Made by a program: the position numbers and the translations under genes | From: an uncultured Pseudomonadota bacterium | GTDB lineage: Bacteria; Pseudomonadota; Gammaproteobacteria; Steroidobacterales; Steroidobacteraceae | Direction: 5' to 3' | NCBI GenBank assembly: GCA_946479515.1 | Contig: CAMLGF010000001.1 | Span: forward strand, 62,001-126,000 | DNA length: 64,000 nucleotides | The notes under the pieces: generated by a model | Told to the model about the DNA's origin: nothing | Databases searched by the model: none | Seen by the model: only the letters and a program-made list of their open reading frames with translations | Shown here: piece by piece, positions 37,583-46,896 of the stretch | Numbering within the stretch: position 1 is the first letter of the stretch | Layout: each line of letters starts with the position of its first letter

Positions 37583-39475
37583 TCAGGGGATGACTTCGGC
37601 CAGGTTGCCCTTCTCTTCCAGCCATTCCTTGCGGTCGGAAGCGCGCTTCTTGGCGAGCAGCATGTCCATCAGTTGATCGCTGTCGTCCTTGGCGGCGATG
37701 GTGAGCTGCACCAGCCGGCGGGTGCGCGGGTCCATGGTGGTCTCGCGCAGCTGTGACGGATTCATCTCGCCCAGGCCCTTGAAGCGCGTGACCACGGGCC
37801 TGGCCCGGGTTTCCTTGCCGTTCTCGATCTTCTTGAGCAGCTGATCGCGCTCGGCATCGTCGAGCGCGTAGTACACGTTCTTGCCCGCATCGATGCGGTA
37901 CAGCGGCGGCATCGCGACATGGACGTGGCCATTGGCCACGAGCGGCCGGAAGTGCCGCAGGAACAGCGCACACAGCAGTGTGGCGATGTGCTGGCCGTCC
38001 GAGTCGGCGTCCGCGAGGATGCAGATCTTGCCGTAACGCAGGCCCGACAGGTCATGCGTGCCGGGATCGATGCCGATCGCCACGGCGATGTCGTGCACTT
38101 CCTGCGACGAGGCGATTTCGCCCACCGACACTTCCCAGGTGTTCAGGATCTTGCCACGCAGCGGCATGATGGCCTGGAATTCGCGGTCGCGGGCCTGCTT
38201 GGCCGACCCGCCCGCGGAATCGCCTTCCACGAGGAACAGCTCCGAATGTTTCGGATCCTGCCCCGTGCAATCGGCCAGCTTGCCCGGCAGTGCCGGACCC
38301 GCGGTGACACGCTTGCGCTTGACCTGCGTTGCCGCCTTGGTGCGCTCCTGCGCATTCTCGATGGCGAACTGCGCGATGCGCTCGCCGGCGTCCGGGTGCT
38401 GGTTGAGCCACAGTGACAGCGAATCGTGCACGAAGCCCTCGACCAGCGCCGCGGCATCGCGCGTCGCCAGCCGCTCTTTCATCTGCCCGGCGAACTGCGG
38501 CTCCTGGATCTTGATCGAGAGCACGAAGCAGGCCTTGAGGAACACGTCCTCGGCCGTGAGCTTCAGGCCGCGAGGCACCAGGTTGCGGAATTCGCAGAAT
38601 TCACGCACCGCACCCGCGACACCGGCACGCAGGCCATTGGTGTGCGTGCCGCCCTCGGCCGTGGGGATGAGGTTGACGTAGCTCTCGCCCACGGCGCGAT
38701 CCGCATTGGGCGTCCACACCAGCGCATACTCGACCGCGTTGACCTTCTCGTTGTCGTTCTTCGCGAAGATGGGCTCGGCGGGCAGCACGTCTTCCTTGCC
38801 CACCTCTTCTTTCAGGTAGGCAGCGAGATCGCCCGTGAAGAACCATTCGTCCTTCTCTTTGGTGGCCTCGTTCTCGAAGGTGATCTTGAGGCCCGGACAC
38901 AGAACGGCCTTGGCCTTGAGGTTGTGCTTGAGCTGCGGGACCGAGAACTTGTCGCTGTCGAAGAATTTCGGATCCGGCCAGAATCGCACCGTGGTGCCGG
39001 TATTGCGCTGGCCGACGGTACCGACGACTTCGAGCTTCGAGGCAACTTTGCCGTCCTTGAAGCTGATGTTGTATTCCTTGCCGCTGCGCTTGATCCAGCA
39101 CTCGAGCTGCTTGGACAGCGCGTTCACCACCGACACGCCGACACCGTGCAGGCCGCCCGAGACCTCATAATTCTTGTCGCTGAATTTTCCGCCGGCGTGC
39201 AGCCGCGTGAGAATGAGCTCGACGCCGCTCACCTTCTCCTTGGGATGGATGTCCACCGGCATGCCACGGCCATCGTCCGCGACGGACAGCGAGTTGTCCT
39301 TGTGCAGCGTGACATTGATCTCGCGGGCGTGACCGGCAAGGGCTTCGTCGACGGAGTTGTCGACGACCTCGTGGGCCAGGTGGTTCGGCCGGGAGGTGTC
39401 GGTGTACATGCCCGGGCGACGACGCACGGGCTCGAGTCCGGAGAGGACTTCGATGTCGGAGGCGGTGTAGGACAT
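37583..39475 (-). CDS. parE: DNA topoisomerase IV subunit B
   Basis: A 630-residue ATPase subunit. The GHKL ATP site is [14 protein letters not shown] with [10 protein letters not shown] and [15 protein letters not shown]. The TOPRIM domain has [17 protein letters not shown] and the metal-binding [11 protein letters not shown]. The length (~630) and [17 protein letters not shown] match ParE, not the ~800-residue GyrB. The parE-parC order with a 22-bp gap indicates an operon. Confidence 0.97.
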   Translation of the reverse strand: MSYTASDIEVLSGLEPVRRRPGMYTDTSRPNHLAHEVVDNSVDEALAGHAREINVTLHKDNSLSVADDGRGMPVDIHPKEKVSGVELILTRLHAGGKFSDKNYEVSGGLHGVGVSVVNALSKQLECWIKRSGKEYNISFKDGKVASKLEVVGTVGQRNTGTTVRFWPDPKFFDSDKFSVPQLKHNLKAKAVLCPGLKITFENEATKEKDEWFFTGDLAAYLKEEVGKEDVLPAEPIFAKNDNEKVNAVEYALVWTPNADRAVGESYVNLIPTAEGGTHTNGLRAGVAGAVREFCEFRNLVPRGLKLTAEDVFLKACFVLSIKIQEPQFAGQMKERLATRDAAALVEGFVHDSLSLWLNQHPDAGERIAQFAIENAQERTKAATQVKRKRVTAGPALPGKLADCTGQDPKHSELFLVEGDSAGGSAKQARDREFQAIMPLRGKILNTWEVSVGEIASSQEVHDIAVAIGIDPGTHDLSGLRYGKICILADADSDGQHIATLLCALFLRHFRPLVANGHVHVAMPPLYRIDAGKNVYYALDDAERDQLLKKIENGKETRARPVVTRFKGLGEMNPSQLRETTMDPRTRRLVQLTIAAKDDSDQLMDMLLAKKRASDRKEWLEEKGNLAEVIP

Positions 39476-39579
39476 TCTCTTCCGCTGCAGAAAAACGCGG
39501 CGCGGATTTTAGCAGCGAACGCCCACCGCGCGAGCGCCGATTCCCGGGCGGCGGCGCGCGAAAGAGGCGAGCGGAAGTC

Positions 39580-40008
39580 TCAGGACAGCGACTGGCGCAA
39601 ACGGCGGCCGAGCGACGTGAAACTCAGCCCGAAGGCGAGTGCCGCGAGGCCGAGCAGCTGTCCGAGCGCCGCGGTGATGCGCGTGACCGTCTCGTCCGGA
39701 ATCGCGGGCAACGCCAGGTTCACGTCGACGTTCAATGGAGACTCGATGCCGGCCAGGCCGCGAAGTGCGAACCAGCCGACGAGCATCAGGGTCACCGCAA
39801 TGCCGACGGAATTGCTGATCGCGAGCCAGCGCGAAGCTTGCACGACCCGCGCCGGCAGCGGCGCGGCGCCGGGATTCGTCGCCGGCGACTCCTGGGCTTC
39901 GATGCGCGCCCACACCGCCGCGTCGAAGCGATGATCGAGACGCGGCGCCCGCACCTGATTGCGCAGCGACCGTTCCAGCCGAGCTTCGATGTGTTTGCCG
40001 TCACTCAT
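39580..40008 (-). CDS. Membrane protein coupled to an ECF sigma factor, possible anti-sigma factor
   Basis: A 142-residue protein. Residues 1-62 are soluble, with a helical charged N-terminus (HIEARLERSLRNQVRAPRLD). Two hydrophobic segments follow at ~65-85 and ~112-130. The start overlaps the sigma-factor stop (ATGA at 40005-40008). Position and topology fit a membrane anti-sigma factor, but no zinc HxxxCxxC motif is seen and the N-terminus is short. Function is inferred from context only. Confidence 0.65.
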   Translation of the reverse strand: MSDGKHIEARLERSLRNQVRAPRLDHRFDAAVWARIEAQESPATNPGAAPLPARVVQASRWLAISNSVGIAVTLMLVGWFALRGLAGIESPLNVDVNLALPAIPDETVTRITAALGQLLGLAALAFGLSFTSLGRRLRQSLS

Positions 40009-40622
40009 GATTCCGCCTCCGACTCGCCTGCCAGCGCGGCGAGTTTCTTGCGCCCGCGGTGAAGCAGTGCTTTGACTGTACCCGTGGGCATGGAGAGAAG
40101 CTCTCCGACCTCTTCACAGCTTCGGTCTTCGAGATAAAAAAGGACCACCACCCGCCGGTAGGGTTCCGGCAACTGGTCGAGCAGCTTCGCCACGTCATAT
40201 TCCGCGGCTGCCTGCCCGGATGTTTCCGCGCCGGCGGCGTCCCGGCCAAAGAGCATGGGGTCGCCGTCATCGTCCGCGGCCTCGGCAAAATCCTCGAGGG
40301 GCACCAGCCGCCGCTCCCGTTCCACCGCCGTCAGGCAGGTGTTGCGCGCGATGGTGTAGAGCCAGGTCGACAGCGCGGCGCGCCCGTCGAACTTGGGCAG
40401 GGCCTGCCATACCTTCACGAAGACGGTCTGGGACATGTCCTCGGCCAGGGCCTGGTCCCGCAGGATGGACATCGCCAGGTGCAGCACCTTCTGGCGGTAG
40501 CGGTCCATCAGCCCCTCGAGCACGGCATGGCGTTCGCCACGACGCAGGGCTGCCATCAGGTCGGCATCCCGCTCCGCAGCCGCACTGAGAGCCGGAACCG
40601 GTGTCCGGGCACCCGAATTCAT
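40005..40622 (-). CDS. RNA polymerase sigma factor, ECF (sigma-70 family)
   Basis: A 205-residue ECF-type sigma factor. Region 2 spans ~35-105 (MDRYRQKVLHLAMSILRDQALAEDM then FVKVWQALPKFDGRAALSTWLYTIARN). Region 4 spans ~145-195, with LDQLPEPYRRVVVLFYLEDRSCEEVGE and the helix-turn-helix SMPTGTVKALLHRGRKKL. ATG 40622 was chosen because the region upstream has no sigma similarity. It is coupled to a small membrane protein and divergent from a DUF6249 gene. Group and signal unknown. Confidence 0.92.
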   Translation of the reverse strand: MNSGARTPVPALSAAAERDADLMAALRRGERHAVLEGLMDRYRQKVLHLAMSILRDQALAEDMSQTVFVKVWQALPKFDGRAALSTWLYTIARNTCLTAVERERRLVPLEDFAEAADDDGDPMLFGRDAAGAETSGQAAAEYDVAKLLDQLPEPYRRVVVLFYLEDRSCEEVGELLSMPTGTVKALLHRGRKKLAALAGESEAES

Positions 40623-40679
40623 GTTTACCGCTGCCTGCACGCCCTTGATACTGCCCAGGGGTATAGCGGGTTGCAGCCG

Positions 40680-40693
40680 CCGGTTGCAACCGG
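40680..40693. promoter_or_regulatory. Perfect 14-bp palindrome in the sigma factor/DUF6249 divergent region
   Basis: CCGGTTGCAACCGG is a perfect inverted repeat located 58 bp upstream of both start codons of a divergent pair. A related partial copy, GGGTTGCAGCC, lies at 40668-40678, 11-12 bp away. This is the layout of an operator read by one dimeric regulator for both genes. Which regulator is unknown. Confidence 0.45.
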
Positions 40694-40750
40694 ATGACCG
40701 GCCGGCGGGTATCAAGCGCAGGACATGAGTCCTTCAGGAGCAATGCAGTC

Positions 40751-41158
40751 ATGAGACCCGACGTTATTGGTGTATTCATTCCCATCGTGGCGATCGTCAT
40801 GGGAATCGGCATCGGCATGCTGGCGATCTGGTCCGAGCACAAGCGCAAGGCGCAGCTGCTGGAACAGAATCATCGCGAACGCATGCATGCCATCGAAAAG
40901 GGCCTGGAGCTGCCGCCGCTGCCCGCGAATGTCGTGGGCTCGAGCAACGGCCCATCCACGGCCACCCCGGAAAAAGCCCTGCGCAGCGGCGTCATGCTGG
41001 TGCTCATCGGCGTGATCCTGTACTTCGCGCTGCGCCGGGTGGGCGCCGAAGAGGCCTCACTGTTCGGTCTGATACCCGCCGCGATCGGCGTGGCGAACCT
41101 GTTTTACGCGGCCCTGCTCTGGAAGAAAGGGCGCCTGGCCGCTTCCGACCAGCCGTGA
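40751..41158 (+). CDS. DUF6249-like membrane protein
   Basis: A 135-residue protein with an N-terminal helix (IGVFIPIVAIVMGIGIGMLAIW), a charged cytoplasmic segment HKRKAQLLEQNHRERMHAIEKGLE, and two further hydrophobic segments (~80-95 and ~105-122). The HRERMHAIEKGLELPP block is typical of DUF6249 proteins, which often sit beside ECF sigma-factor genes. Function is not known. It is divergent from the sigma factor and may be its target. CAGGAG lies upstream of ATG 40751. Confidence 0.8.
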   Translation: MRPDVIGVFIPIVAIVMGIGIGMLAIWSEHKRKAQLLEQNHRERMHAIEKGLELPPLPANVVGSSNGPSTATPEKALRSGVMLVLIGVILYFALRRVGAEEASLFGLIPAAIGVANLFYAALLWKKGRLAASDQP

Positions 41159-41160
41159 GT

Positions 41161-41185
41161 GCCCACGTTCACGCTGACCGTGGGC
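41161..41185. terminator. Hairpin after the DUF6249 gene
   Basis: GCCCACG (41161-41167) pairs with CGTGGGC (41179-41185) across an 11-nt loop, directly after the stop codon at 41158 and before a convergent stop at 41204. No U run follows, so it is a candidate only. Confidence 0.4.
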
Positions 41186-41203
41186 AAATCGTGCCCCGTC
41201 AGG

Positions 41204-41803
41204 TCAGGTCAGGTCGGCGAGCAGCGCCGACCGGATCTGCTCACCCACCGCCGTGATCGCGTGCCGATACTGCGGATGATCCACACCGATGCCGAGCGCC
41301 GCGCCATTGCGCAGAGCCTGTGCCATCGCATCGGTGAGTTCGAAGCGCAGGAAATGGACGGCTGAAGTCTTGGTCTCGTTCTCTCGCTCCAGGTCTTCGT
41401 CCGCAATCGCGAACACCTGATCGCAACCCGCCACCCGCACCCAGCATCGGTCTTCGATGCCGCGCAACTTCTCGAGCTGCGCCTTGCGCATGTCCGGGTC
41501 CGGGAACTCGATCAGCAGGGTCGCCTTCCAGTTGCGCCCGTCGGGGATCAACGGATTGTAGGCATCGAGCTCCTCGGCGATGCCCTCGGCCTCGAAGATG
41601 CGCTCGGTGCGCAACATCTCCTGAACCTGGTACTGCACGGTGAGCCGGTCTTCGAACAACCACATCGTGTGGGGACCCACGGCGAGCTGCCGGTTCTTCT
41701 TGTGGGCGATCACGCGCGCGCGGAATTCGGCGCGCTCGCGCGCATAGCGCTCGAGCGACATCAGGTCGGCGGGCGCGAGCTTGCCGCTGGATTCAGATGC
41801 CAT
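41204..41803 (-). CDS. DUF3501 family protein
   Basis: A 199-residue soluble protein of unknown function. Family features are the N-terminal LAPADLMSLERYARER, AVGPHTMWLFEDRLTVQYQVQEMLRTERIF, and LIEFPDPDMRKAQLEKLRGIE. DUF3501 genes are typically found next to rubrerythrin and a CCG-type Fe-S oxidoreductase, as here; it overlaps the latter by 11 bases. The association points to peroxide or redox defence, but no activity can be assigned. Confidence 0.88.
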   Translation of the reverse strand: MASESSGKLAPADLMSLERYARERAEFRARVIAHKKNRQLAVGPHTMWLFEDRLTVQYQVQEMLRTERIFEAEGIAEELDAYNPLIPDGRNWKATLLIEFPDPDMRKAQLEKLRGIEDRCWVRVAGCDQVFAIADEDLERENETKTSAVHFLRFELTDAMAQALRNGAALGIGVDHPQYRHAITAVGEQIRSALLADLT

Positions 41804-43160
41804 AGGCCTTGCGGATGAGCGTCAGGGGATGCTCGGCTTGGTGCGGCGGCTTGCCCTCTGCTCCCGGCGTCAGGCCGCTCTGGATCTGATGGCCCGCCAT
41901 CGGGCAGTCGCTGGAGTAGTGATCCGGATTCGCCGCCTGCACCTTGCTCATCACCGGCCGGCCGATTTTCAGGGATGCCGCGCGGAACTCCTTCTTCACC
42001 GCGTAGGTGCCGTTGTGGCCGGAACAGCGCTCGATGACCTCGACCACGGTGTCGGGCACCAGCCTTAACAGATCGCGCGTCTTGAGCCCGATGTTCTGCA
42101 CGCGCAGATGGCAGGGCACGTGATAGCTCACCTTGCCCAGCGACTGCTTGAAATCCGTGCGCAACAGCCCCGCCTTGTGGCGCAGCATCAGGTATTCGAA
42201 TGGATCGAAGATGCGTGCCTTCACCGCCTGCACGTCCGCGTCCTTCGGGAACATCAGCGGCAATTCCTGCTTGAACATGAGCACGCACGAGGGGATGGGC
42301 GCGACGATGTCATGACCCTCGTCCACCAGTTTCTTGAGCCGGGGAATGTTGAAGTCCTTGTACTTCTCGACGGTTTCGAGATCGCCCAGCTCGAGCTTGG
42401 GCATGCCGCAACATTTCTCTTTTTCCACCACCGTGACGGGAATGCCATTGTGCTCGAAGACGGCCGCCAGGTCCTCGGGCAGGTGCGGCTCGTTGCGATC
42501 GCCGTAACAGGTGACGAACAGCGCCACCTTGCCACGCGTGGTTTCGGTGGGTTGCACCTCCGCAACCCCGCCCTTGGCAACCCGGCGCGCCCGCCTGCCG
42601 CCGGTCTGCGAGTGGAACTTCGGTATCGGCGCGGTCCGGTCCACACCCAGCGTCGCCTCGAGCAGGGCGCGGCCGGCCTTCGTGCCGTTCACCGCATTCA
42701 CGACCTCGGCCACCACCGGTATGCCGGCGATGCGGCCCAGGCCACGGGTGTTCGACAGTAGTTTGTCGCGCAAGGAGTGCTCGCCCTTGCGGTGCTGCAC
42801 GTGCTTGGCGCGCAGCATGAGATGCGGGAAGTCGATGTTCCACGGATGGGGCGGAACGTAGGGACATTTGGTCATGAAGCACATGTCACACAGGTAACAG
42901 TGATCCACGACCTGCCAGTACACCTTCTTGTCGACGCCATCGAGCTCGAGCGTCTCGCTGGCATCGATCGCGTCGAACAGGGTCGGGAAGGCATTGCACA
43001 GGCTGAAGCAGCGGCGGCAGCCATGGCAGATGTCGAAGACGCGCTCCAGCTCTTTCTCGAGCGCGGCCTCGTCGGTGAACTCGGCGCTGCGCCAGTCGAG
43101 GGGATGGCGCGAGGGCGCCTGCAGACTGCCCTCGCGGACCCCATTGTCTCCCGAGCTCAC
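41793..43160 (-). CDS. (Fe-S)-binding oxidoreductase, heterodisulfide reductase D/GlpC-like
   Basis: A 455-residue protein. Two 4Fe-4S ferredoxin motifs are at residues ~45-110 ([12 protein letters not shown] and [13 protein letters not shown]). Two CCG-type cysteine-rich domains follow, the first around [11 protein letters not shown]...[12 protein letters not shown] and the second around [11 protein letters not shown]...[14 protein letters not shown]. Such proteins pass electrons between thiol/disulfide or quinone partners. The start is GTG 43160, 13 bp after rubrerythrin. Together with rubrerythrin and DUF3501 it forms a conserved but biochemically undefined operon. Confidence 0.9.
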   Translation of the reverse strand: MSSGDNGVREGSLQAPSRHPLDWRSAEFTDEAALEKELERVFDICHGCRRCFSLCNAFPTLFDAIDASETLELDGVDKKVYWQVVDHCYLCDMCFMTKCPYVPPHPWNIDFPHLMLRAKHVQHRKGEHSLRDKLLSNTRGLGRIAGIPVVAEVVNAVNGTKAGRALLEATLGVDRTAPIPKFHSQTGGRRARRVAKGGVAEVQPTETTRGKVALFVTCYGDRNEPHLPEDLAAVFEHNGIPVTVVEKEKCCGMPKLELGDLETVEKYKDFNIPRLKKLVDEGHDIVAPIPSCVLMFKQELPLMFPKDADVQAVKARIFDPFEYLMLRHKAGLLRTDFKQSLGKVSYHVPCHLRVQNIGLKTRDLLRLVPDTVVEVIERCSGHNGTYAVKKEFRAASLKIGRPVMSKVQAANPDHYSSDCPMAGHQIQSGLTPGAEGKPPHQAEHPLTLIRKAYGI

Positions 43161-43173
43161 GGCGTGCGCGCCG

Positions 43174-43587
43174 TCAGATGGAGTCCAGCGCCTTCTGGAA
43201 GCGATTCGCGTGCGAACGCTCGGCCTTGGCGAGCGTCTCGAACCAGTCGGCGATTTCCGCGAAGCCTTCTTCGCGCGCCTGCTTGGCCATGCCCGGGTAC
43301 ATGTCGCTGTACTCGTGGGTCTCGCCGGCGATCGCCGCCTTCAGGTTGTTCTTGGTCTCGCCGATGGGCAGGCCCGTGGCCGGATCGCCCACTGCCTCGA
43401 GATATTCCAGGTGACCATGCGCGTGACCCGTTTCGCCCTCGGCGGTGGAACGGAACACGGTGGACACGTCGTTGTAGCCCTCGACGTCGGCCTTGGCTGC
43501 GAAGTACAGGTAACGGCGGTTGGCCTGCGACTCGCCCGCAAACGCGTCCTTCAGATTCTTTTCGGTCTTGCTGCCTTTGAGATTCAC
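43174..43587 (-). CDS. Rubrerythrin, short form without rubredoxin domain
   Basis: A 137-residue ferritin-like diiron protein expected to reduce hydrogen peroxide. Iron ligands are in [30 protein letters not shown] (ExxH), [15 protein letters not shown] and [10 protein letters not shown]. The C-terminal rubredoxin CxxC pairs of classical rubrerythrin are absent, so electrons probably come from a partner, perhaps the adjacent Fe-S protein. GTG 43587 has AAGGAGAGA seven bases upstream. Confidence 0.92.
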   Translation of the reverse strand: MNLKGSKTEKNLKDAFAGESQANRRYLYFAAKADVEGYNDVSTVFRSTAEGETGHAHGHLEYLEAVGDPATGLPIGETKNNLKAAIAGETHEYSDMYPGMAKQAREEGFAEIADWFETLAKAERSHANRFQKALDSI

Positions 43588-43631
43588 GGCTCTCTCCTTA
43601 AATATCCATCAGAGATGGGAATGGCTCTCAA

Positions 43632-43646
43632 TTAGACTTGTTCTAA
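43632..43646. promoter_or_regulatory. Operator-like inverted repeat upstream of rubrerythrin
   Basis: TTAGACTTGTTCTAA contains perfect TTAGA/TCTAA arms (seen on either strand) in a 15-bp, 7-1-7-like layout. It lies 44 bp upstream of the rubrerythrin start codon. On the minus strand TTGAGA directly follows it and could be the -35. The architecture recalls Fur/PerR-type boxes, which would suit a peroxide-responsive rubrerythrin, but the regulator is not identified. Confidence 0.4.
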
Positions 43647-43707
43647 GAGGGGGCGCTGACTCTACGACTGCGCGCTCGCCATCGTCAATCCGTTTAAAGT
43701 CGCGCGC

Positions 43708-43980
43708 GTGAAAACCAAAGCACCGAAGATGCCCGACTTCGAGCGTTCGCTCGGCGAACTCGAAGCGCTGGTCCAGAAGCTCGAGCAGGGCGACGTTCCG
43801 CTCGAGGAGGCACTCAAGACTTTCGAACGAGGCGTGGCTCTCACGCGTCAGTGCCAGACGGCGCTGCGCACCGCGCAACAGAAGGTCGAAGTGCTGCTGT
43901 CGAAGAATGGCGAGGAATCGGCCGAGCCCTTCGACGATCCTTTCGCCGACGAAGACGAGACCGATGGCGCCGGGAGCTGA
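43708..43980 (+). CDS. xseB: Exodeoxyribonuclease VII small subunit
   Basis: A 90-residue helical-hairpin protein that binds the large subunit XseA. The family core is DFERSLGELEALVQKLEQGDVPLEEALKTFERG. A C-terminal acidic tail (EPFDDPFADEDETD) is present. GTG 43708 was chosen; the ATG seven codons later (MPDFERS) is equally plausible. It is the first gene of the xseB-ispA-dxs operon. Confidence 0.93.
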   Translation: MKTKAPKMPDFERSLGELEALVQKLEQGDVPLEEALKTFERGVALTRQCQTALRTAQQKVEVLLSKNGEESAEPFDDPFADEDETDGAGS

Positions 43981-44890
43981 AGCGGCATCCGTGACTGCGC
44001 TGCCATTCGTCGCCGAGCGCGTGCCGCTCTATCAGCAGCGCATCGAGGGTGTGCTGGCGCGCACGCTGGAAATCGATGGCGGCGCAACGGCCCGCCTGCT
44101 CGAGGCCATGCGTTACAGCACGCTTGCCGGCGGCAAGCGCGTCAGGCCCACCCTGGTGTATGCGACCGGAGAGGCGATGGGCGCCTCTCTCGATCTGCTG
44201 GACGCGCCGGCCGCGGCGGTCGAACTCATCCATGTGTACAGTCTCGTGCACGACGATCTTCCGGCCATGGACAACGACGACCTGCGCCGCGGCCGCCCCA
44301 CTTGTCACCGCGCATATGACGAGGCCACGGCGATTCTCGTGGGCGATGCGCTGCAGGCGCGCGCCTTCGAAGTACTCGCCAATGCCCCCGCATCGTTGCC
44401 CGCGGCGTCGCGCCTGGAAATGCTGCGCGTCCTCGCGGACGCCATCGGCGCGCGCGGCATGGCCGGCGGACAGGCCATCGATCTCGAGGCCGTGAACCAG
44501 CGGCTCGACGAGCCCGCGCTCGAAAGGATGCATCGCCAGAAGACCGGCGCGCTGATCCAGGCCAGCGTGCTGCTGGGCGCGATCTGCGCCGGCCTCCAGA
44601 ATGCGAATGAGCGCACCGCGCTCGCCGAGTTCGGCGCCGAGATCGGCCTCGCCTTCCAGATTCACGACGACATCCTGGACGTGGAAGGCACCACCCAGTC
44701 GCTGGGTAAGCGCGCCGGCGCGGACGCCGGCCTCGCCAAACCGACTTACCCCTCCGCGCTCGGCCTGCAGCGGGCGCGCGAGCTGGCGGCGGCGCGGCGC
44801 GACCGCGCGATTGCCGCGATCGCGCCCCTGGGATCCCGGTTCGGCCCTCTCGCCGAGTTCGCCAACTTCCTGGTCGCGCGCCTGAATTGA
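43964..44890 (+). CDS. ispA: Farnesyl diphosphate synthase
   Basis: A ~308-residue prenyltransferase making geranyl and farnesyl diphosphate. The first Asp-rich motif is HDDLPAMDNDDLRRG near residue 95, the second is IHDDILDVEG near 235. GGKRVRPTLVYATGEAMG precedes the first. ATG 43964 overlaps xseB by 17 bases; GTG 43991 (299 residues, same as E. coli) is the alternative. Dxs follows 65 bp downstream. Confidence 0.95.
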   Translation: MAPGAEAASVTALPFVAERVPLYQQRIEGVLARTLEIDGGATARLLEAMRYSTLAGGKRVRPTLVYATGEAMGASLDLLDAPAAAVELIHVYSLVHDDLPAMDNDDLRRGRPTCHRAYDEATAILVGDALQARAFEVLANAPASLPAASRLEMLRVLADAIGARGMAGGQAIDLEAVNQRLDEPALERMHRQKTGALIQASVLLGAICAGLQNANERTALAEFGAEIGLAFQIHDDILDVEGTTQSLGKRAGADAGLAKPTYPSALGLQRARELAAARRDRAIAAIAPLGSRFGPLAEFANFLVARLN

Positions 44891-44919
44891 TTCCCGTCGT
44901 CGCACGAGCTGTCCACACG

Positions 44920-44935
44920 CTGTCCTGCGGGACAG
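44920..44935. promoter_or_regulatory. Perfect inverted repeat in the ispA-dxs gap
   Basis: CTGTCC (44920-44925) and GGACAG (44930-44935) are perfect inverted arms around TGCG, 20 bp upstream of the dxs start. TGTAAACT follows just after and could be a -10 region. The element could be an operator or a small attenuator hairpin for dxs. Confidence 0.35.
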
Positions 44936-44955
44936 GCGTGTAAACTTCGCCCGCA

Positions 44956-46848
44956 ATGTCCACCGCCGACTTCGCGCTGCTGCGATCCATCAATTCCCCG
45001 GCCGACCTGCGGGCGCATTCCGAGAGCGAGCTCGGCACGATCTGCGGCCAGCTGCGCGACTACCTGATTCGCTCGGTCGCCACGCGCGGCGGGCACTTCG
45101 CGGCCGGCCTCGGCACGGTCGAGCTGACGGTCGCCCTGCACTACGTCTTCGATACGCCGCGCGACCGCCTGGTCTGGGACGTGGGCCATCAGGCTTATCC
45201 GCACAAGGTGCTGACCGGCCGCCGCGATCGTCTCGACACCATCAAACAGGGCGGCGGGCTCGCGCCCTTTCCCACCCGGTCCGAGAGCGAGTACGACACG
45301 TTCGGCGTGGGCCACTCGAGCACTTCGATCAGCGCGGCGCTCGGCATGGCAGTGGGCGCCGAGCAGAAGAAGGAAGACCGCAAGGTGGTGGCCATCATCG
45401 GCGACGGCGCGATCACAGGCGGCATGGCCTGGGAAGCGCTGCTGAACGCCGGCGCGCGCAAGACCAACCTGCTGGTGATACTCAACGACAACGACATGTC
45501 GATCTCCGAGAACGTCGGCGCGCTGTCCAACTACTTCGCCAAGGTGCTCTCCGGCCGCATGTATTCCACGTTGCGCTCCGGCGGTAAGAAGATGCTCAAA
45601 CAGATGCCCACCATGTGGGAGCTGGCGCGCCGGTCGGAGGAGATGATGAAGGGCATGGTCCTGCCCGGCACTCTCTTCGAGGAACTGGGCTTCAACTACA
45701 TCGGGCCCATGAACGGCCACGACATCCGCGAGCTCGTGACCACGCTGCGCAACATGCGCAGCCTCAAGGGTCCGCAGCTGCTGCACGTGGCCACGAGGAA
45801 GGGCAAGGGTTACGAGCCCGCGGAGAAGGACCCCATCAAGTGGCATGGGCCGGGCCCGTTCGATCCGGCCAGCGGCACGATCTTCAAGGAAAAGGCCACC
45901 GGTCCCAGCTACTCGCAGGTATTCGGCCAGTGGCTGTGCGACATGGCCGAGCGCGACGATCGCATCGTCGCCATCACGCCCGCCATGCGCGAGGGTTCGG
46001 GTCTGGTGGAGTATTCGAAGAAGTTTCCACAGCGCTATTTCGACGTGGCCATCGCCGAGCAGCACGCGGTCACCTTCGCGGCCGGACTCGCCTGCGAGGG
46101 CCTCAGGCCGGTGGTCGCCATCTACTCGACTTTCCTGCAGCGCGCCTACGACCAGCTCATCCATGACGTGGCCCTGCAGAACCTGCCGGTGGTGTTCGCA
46201 CTGGATCGTGCCGGGCTGGTGGGCGGCGACGGCGCCACTCACCAGGGAAGCTACGACTACTCGTTCCTGCGCTGCATCCCCAACATGACCGTCATGGCGC
46301 CGGCCGACGAGAATGAGTGCCGGCAGATGCTGTACACGGCCACCACGCTCGCGGGCCCCGCCGCCGTGCGGTATCCGCGCGGCCCGGGGCCCGGCGTCGC
46401 GCCCGTGCAGGACATGACGGCCATTCCCGTGGGCCGCGGTGAAGTACGCCGCCAGGGCCGCAGTGGCTTGCTGATTCTCTCTTTCGGATCGTTGCTGGCA
46501 TCGGCCGAGGCGATTGCCGCGCGGCTCGACGCCACCGTGGTCAACATGCGTTTTGTCAAACCACTGGACGAAGCACTGGTGCTCGAACTCGCCGCGCACC
46601 ATCGCGCCGTCGTGACCCTCGAAGAGAACGCCATCGCCGGCGGCGCAGGCTCGGCGGTGCTGGAATTGCTGGCAAACAGCCGCTCGGGACTTCCCACGCT
46701 CAATCTCGGCATTCCGGATCGGTTCATCGAACACGGCTCACGCGAGGAATGCCTTGTGGCCGCCGGCCTCGACGGCACCAGTCTCATGGGCGCCGTGGAG
46801 CGCTGGTGGCGGCCGCTCGCTGGAACCCAGGCCCGGTCCGGAACATAA
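44956..46848 (+). CDS. dxs: 1-deoxy-D-xylulose-5-phosphate synthase
   Basis: A 630-residue thiamine-diphosphate enzyme joining pyruvate and glyceraldehyde-3-phosphate, the first step of the MEP isoprenoid pathway. Signatures are [14 protein letters not shown] near residue 80, the TPP/Mg motif [16 protein letters not shown]...[11 protein letters not shown] near 150-185, and [12 protein letters not shown] near 370. The C-terminus ends ...GTQARSGT; an imperfect copy of the DNA coding for this end recurs 2.8 kb downstream. Third gene of xseB-ispA-dxs. Confidence 0.97.
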   Translation: MSTADFALLRSINSPADLRAHSESELGTICGQLRDYLIRSVATRGGHFAAGLGTVELTVALHYVFDTPRDRLVWDVGHQAYPHKVLTGRRDRLDTIKQGGGLAPFPTRSESEYDTFGVGHSSTSISAALGMAVGAEQKKEDRKVVAIIGDGAITGGMAWEALLNAGARKTNLLVILNDNDMSISENVGALSNYFAKVLSGRMYSTLRSGGKKMLKQMPTMWELARRSEEMMKGMVLPGTLFEELGFNYIGPMNGHDIRELVTTLRNMRSLKGPQLLHVATRKGKGYEPAEKDPIKWHGPGPFDPASGTIFKEKATGPSYSQVFGQWLCDMAERDDRIVAITPAMREGSGLVEYSKKFPQRYFDVAIAEQHAVTFAAGLACEGLRPVVAIYSTFLQRAYDQLIHDVALQNLPVVFALDRAGLVGGDGATHQGSYDYSFLRCIPNMTVMAPADENECRQMLYTATTLAGPAAVRYPRGPGPGVAPVQDMTAIPVGRGEVRRQGRSGLLILSFGSLLASAEAIAARLDATVVNMRFVKPLDEALVLELAAHHRAVVTLEENAIAGGAGSAVLELLANSRSGLPTLNLGIPDRFIEHGSREECLVAAGLDGTSLMGAVERWWRPLAGTQARSGT

Positions 46849-46854
46849 ACCGCG
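46827..46854 (+). repeat. Direct repeat, left copy (dxs 3' end)
   Basis: A 28-bp sequence covering the last seven codons of dxs, its stop codon and six following bases. It matches 49657-49684 with a single A/G difference. It bounds the left side of a segment with lower GC than its neighbours. Confidence 0.75.
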
Positions 46855-46896
46855 TGTGCGGCAGGAAGCGCCGCAGGAGGTCAAAGGAAATTGGCA

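Noticed and set aside
41199..41215. Tandem AGGTC repeats at the end of the DUF3501 gene
   Set aside because: Only three short copies, partly inside coding sequence; no evident function.
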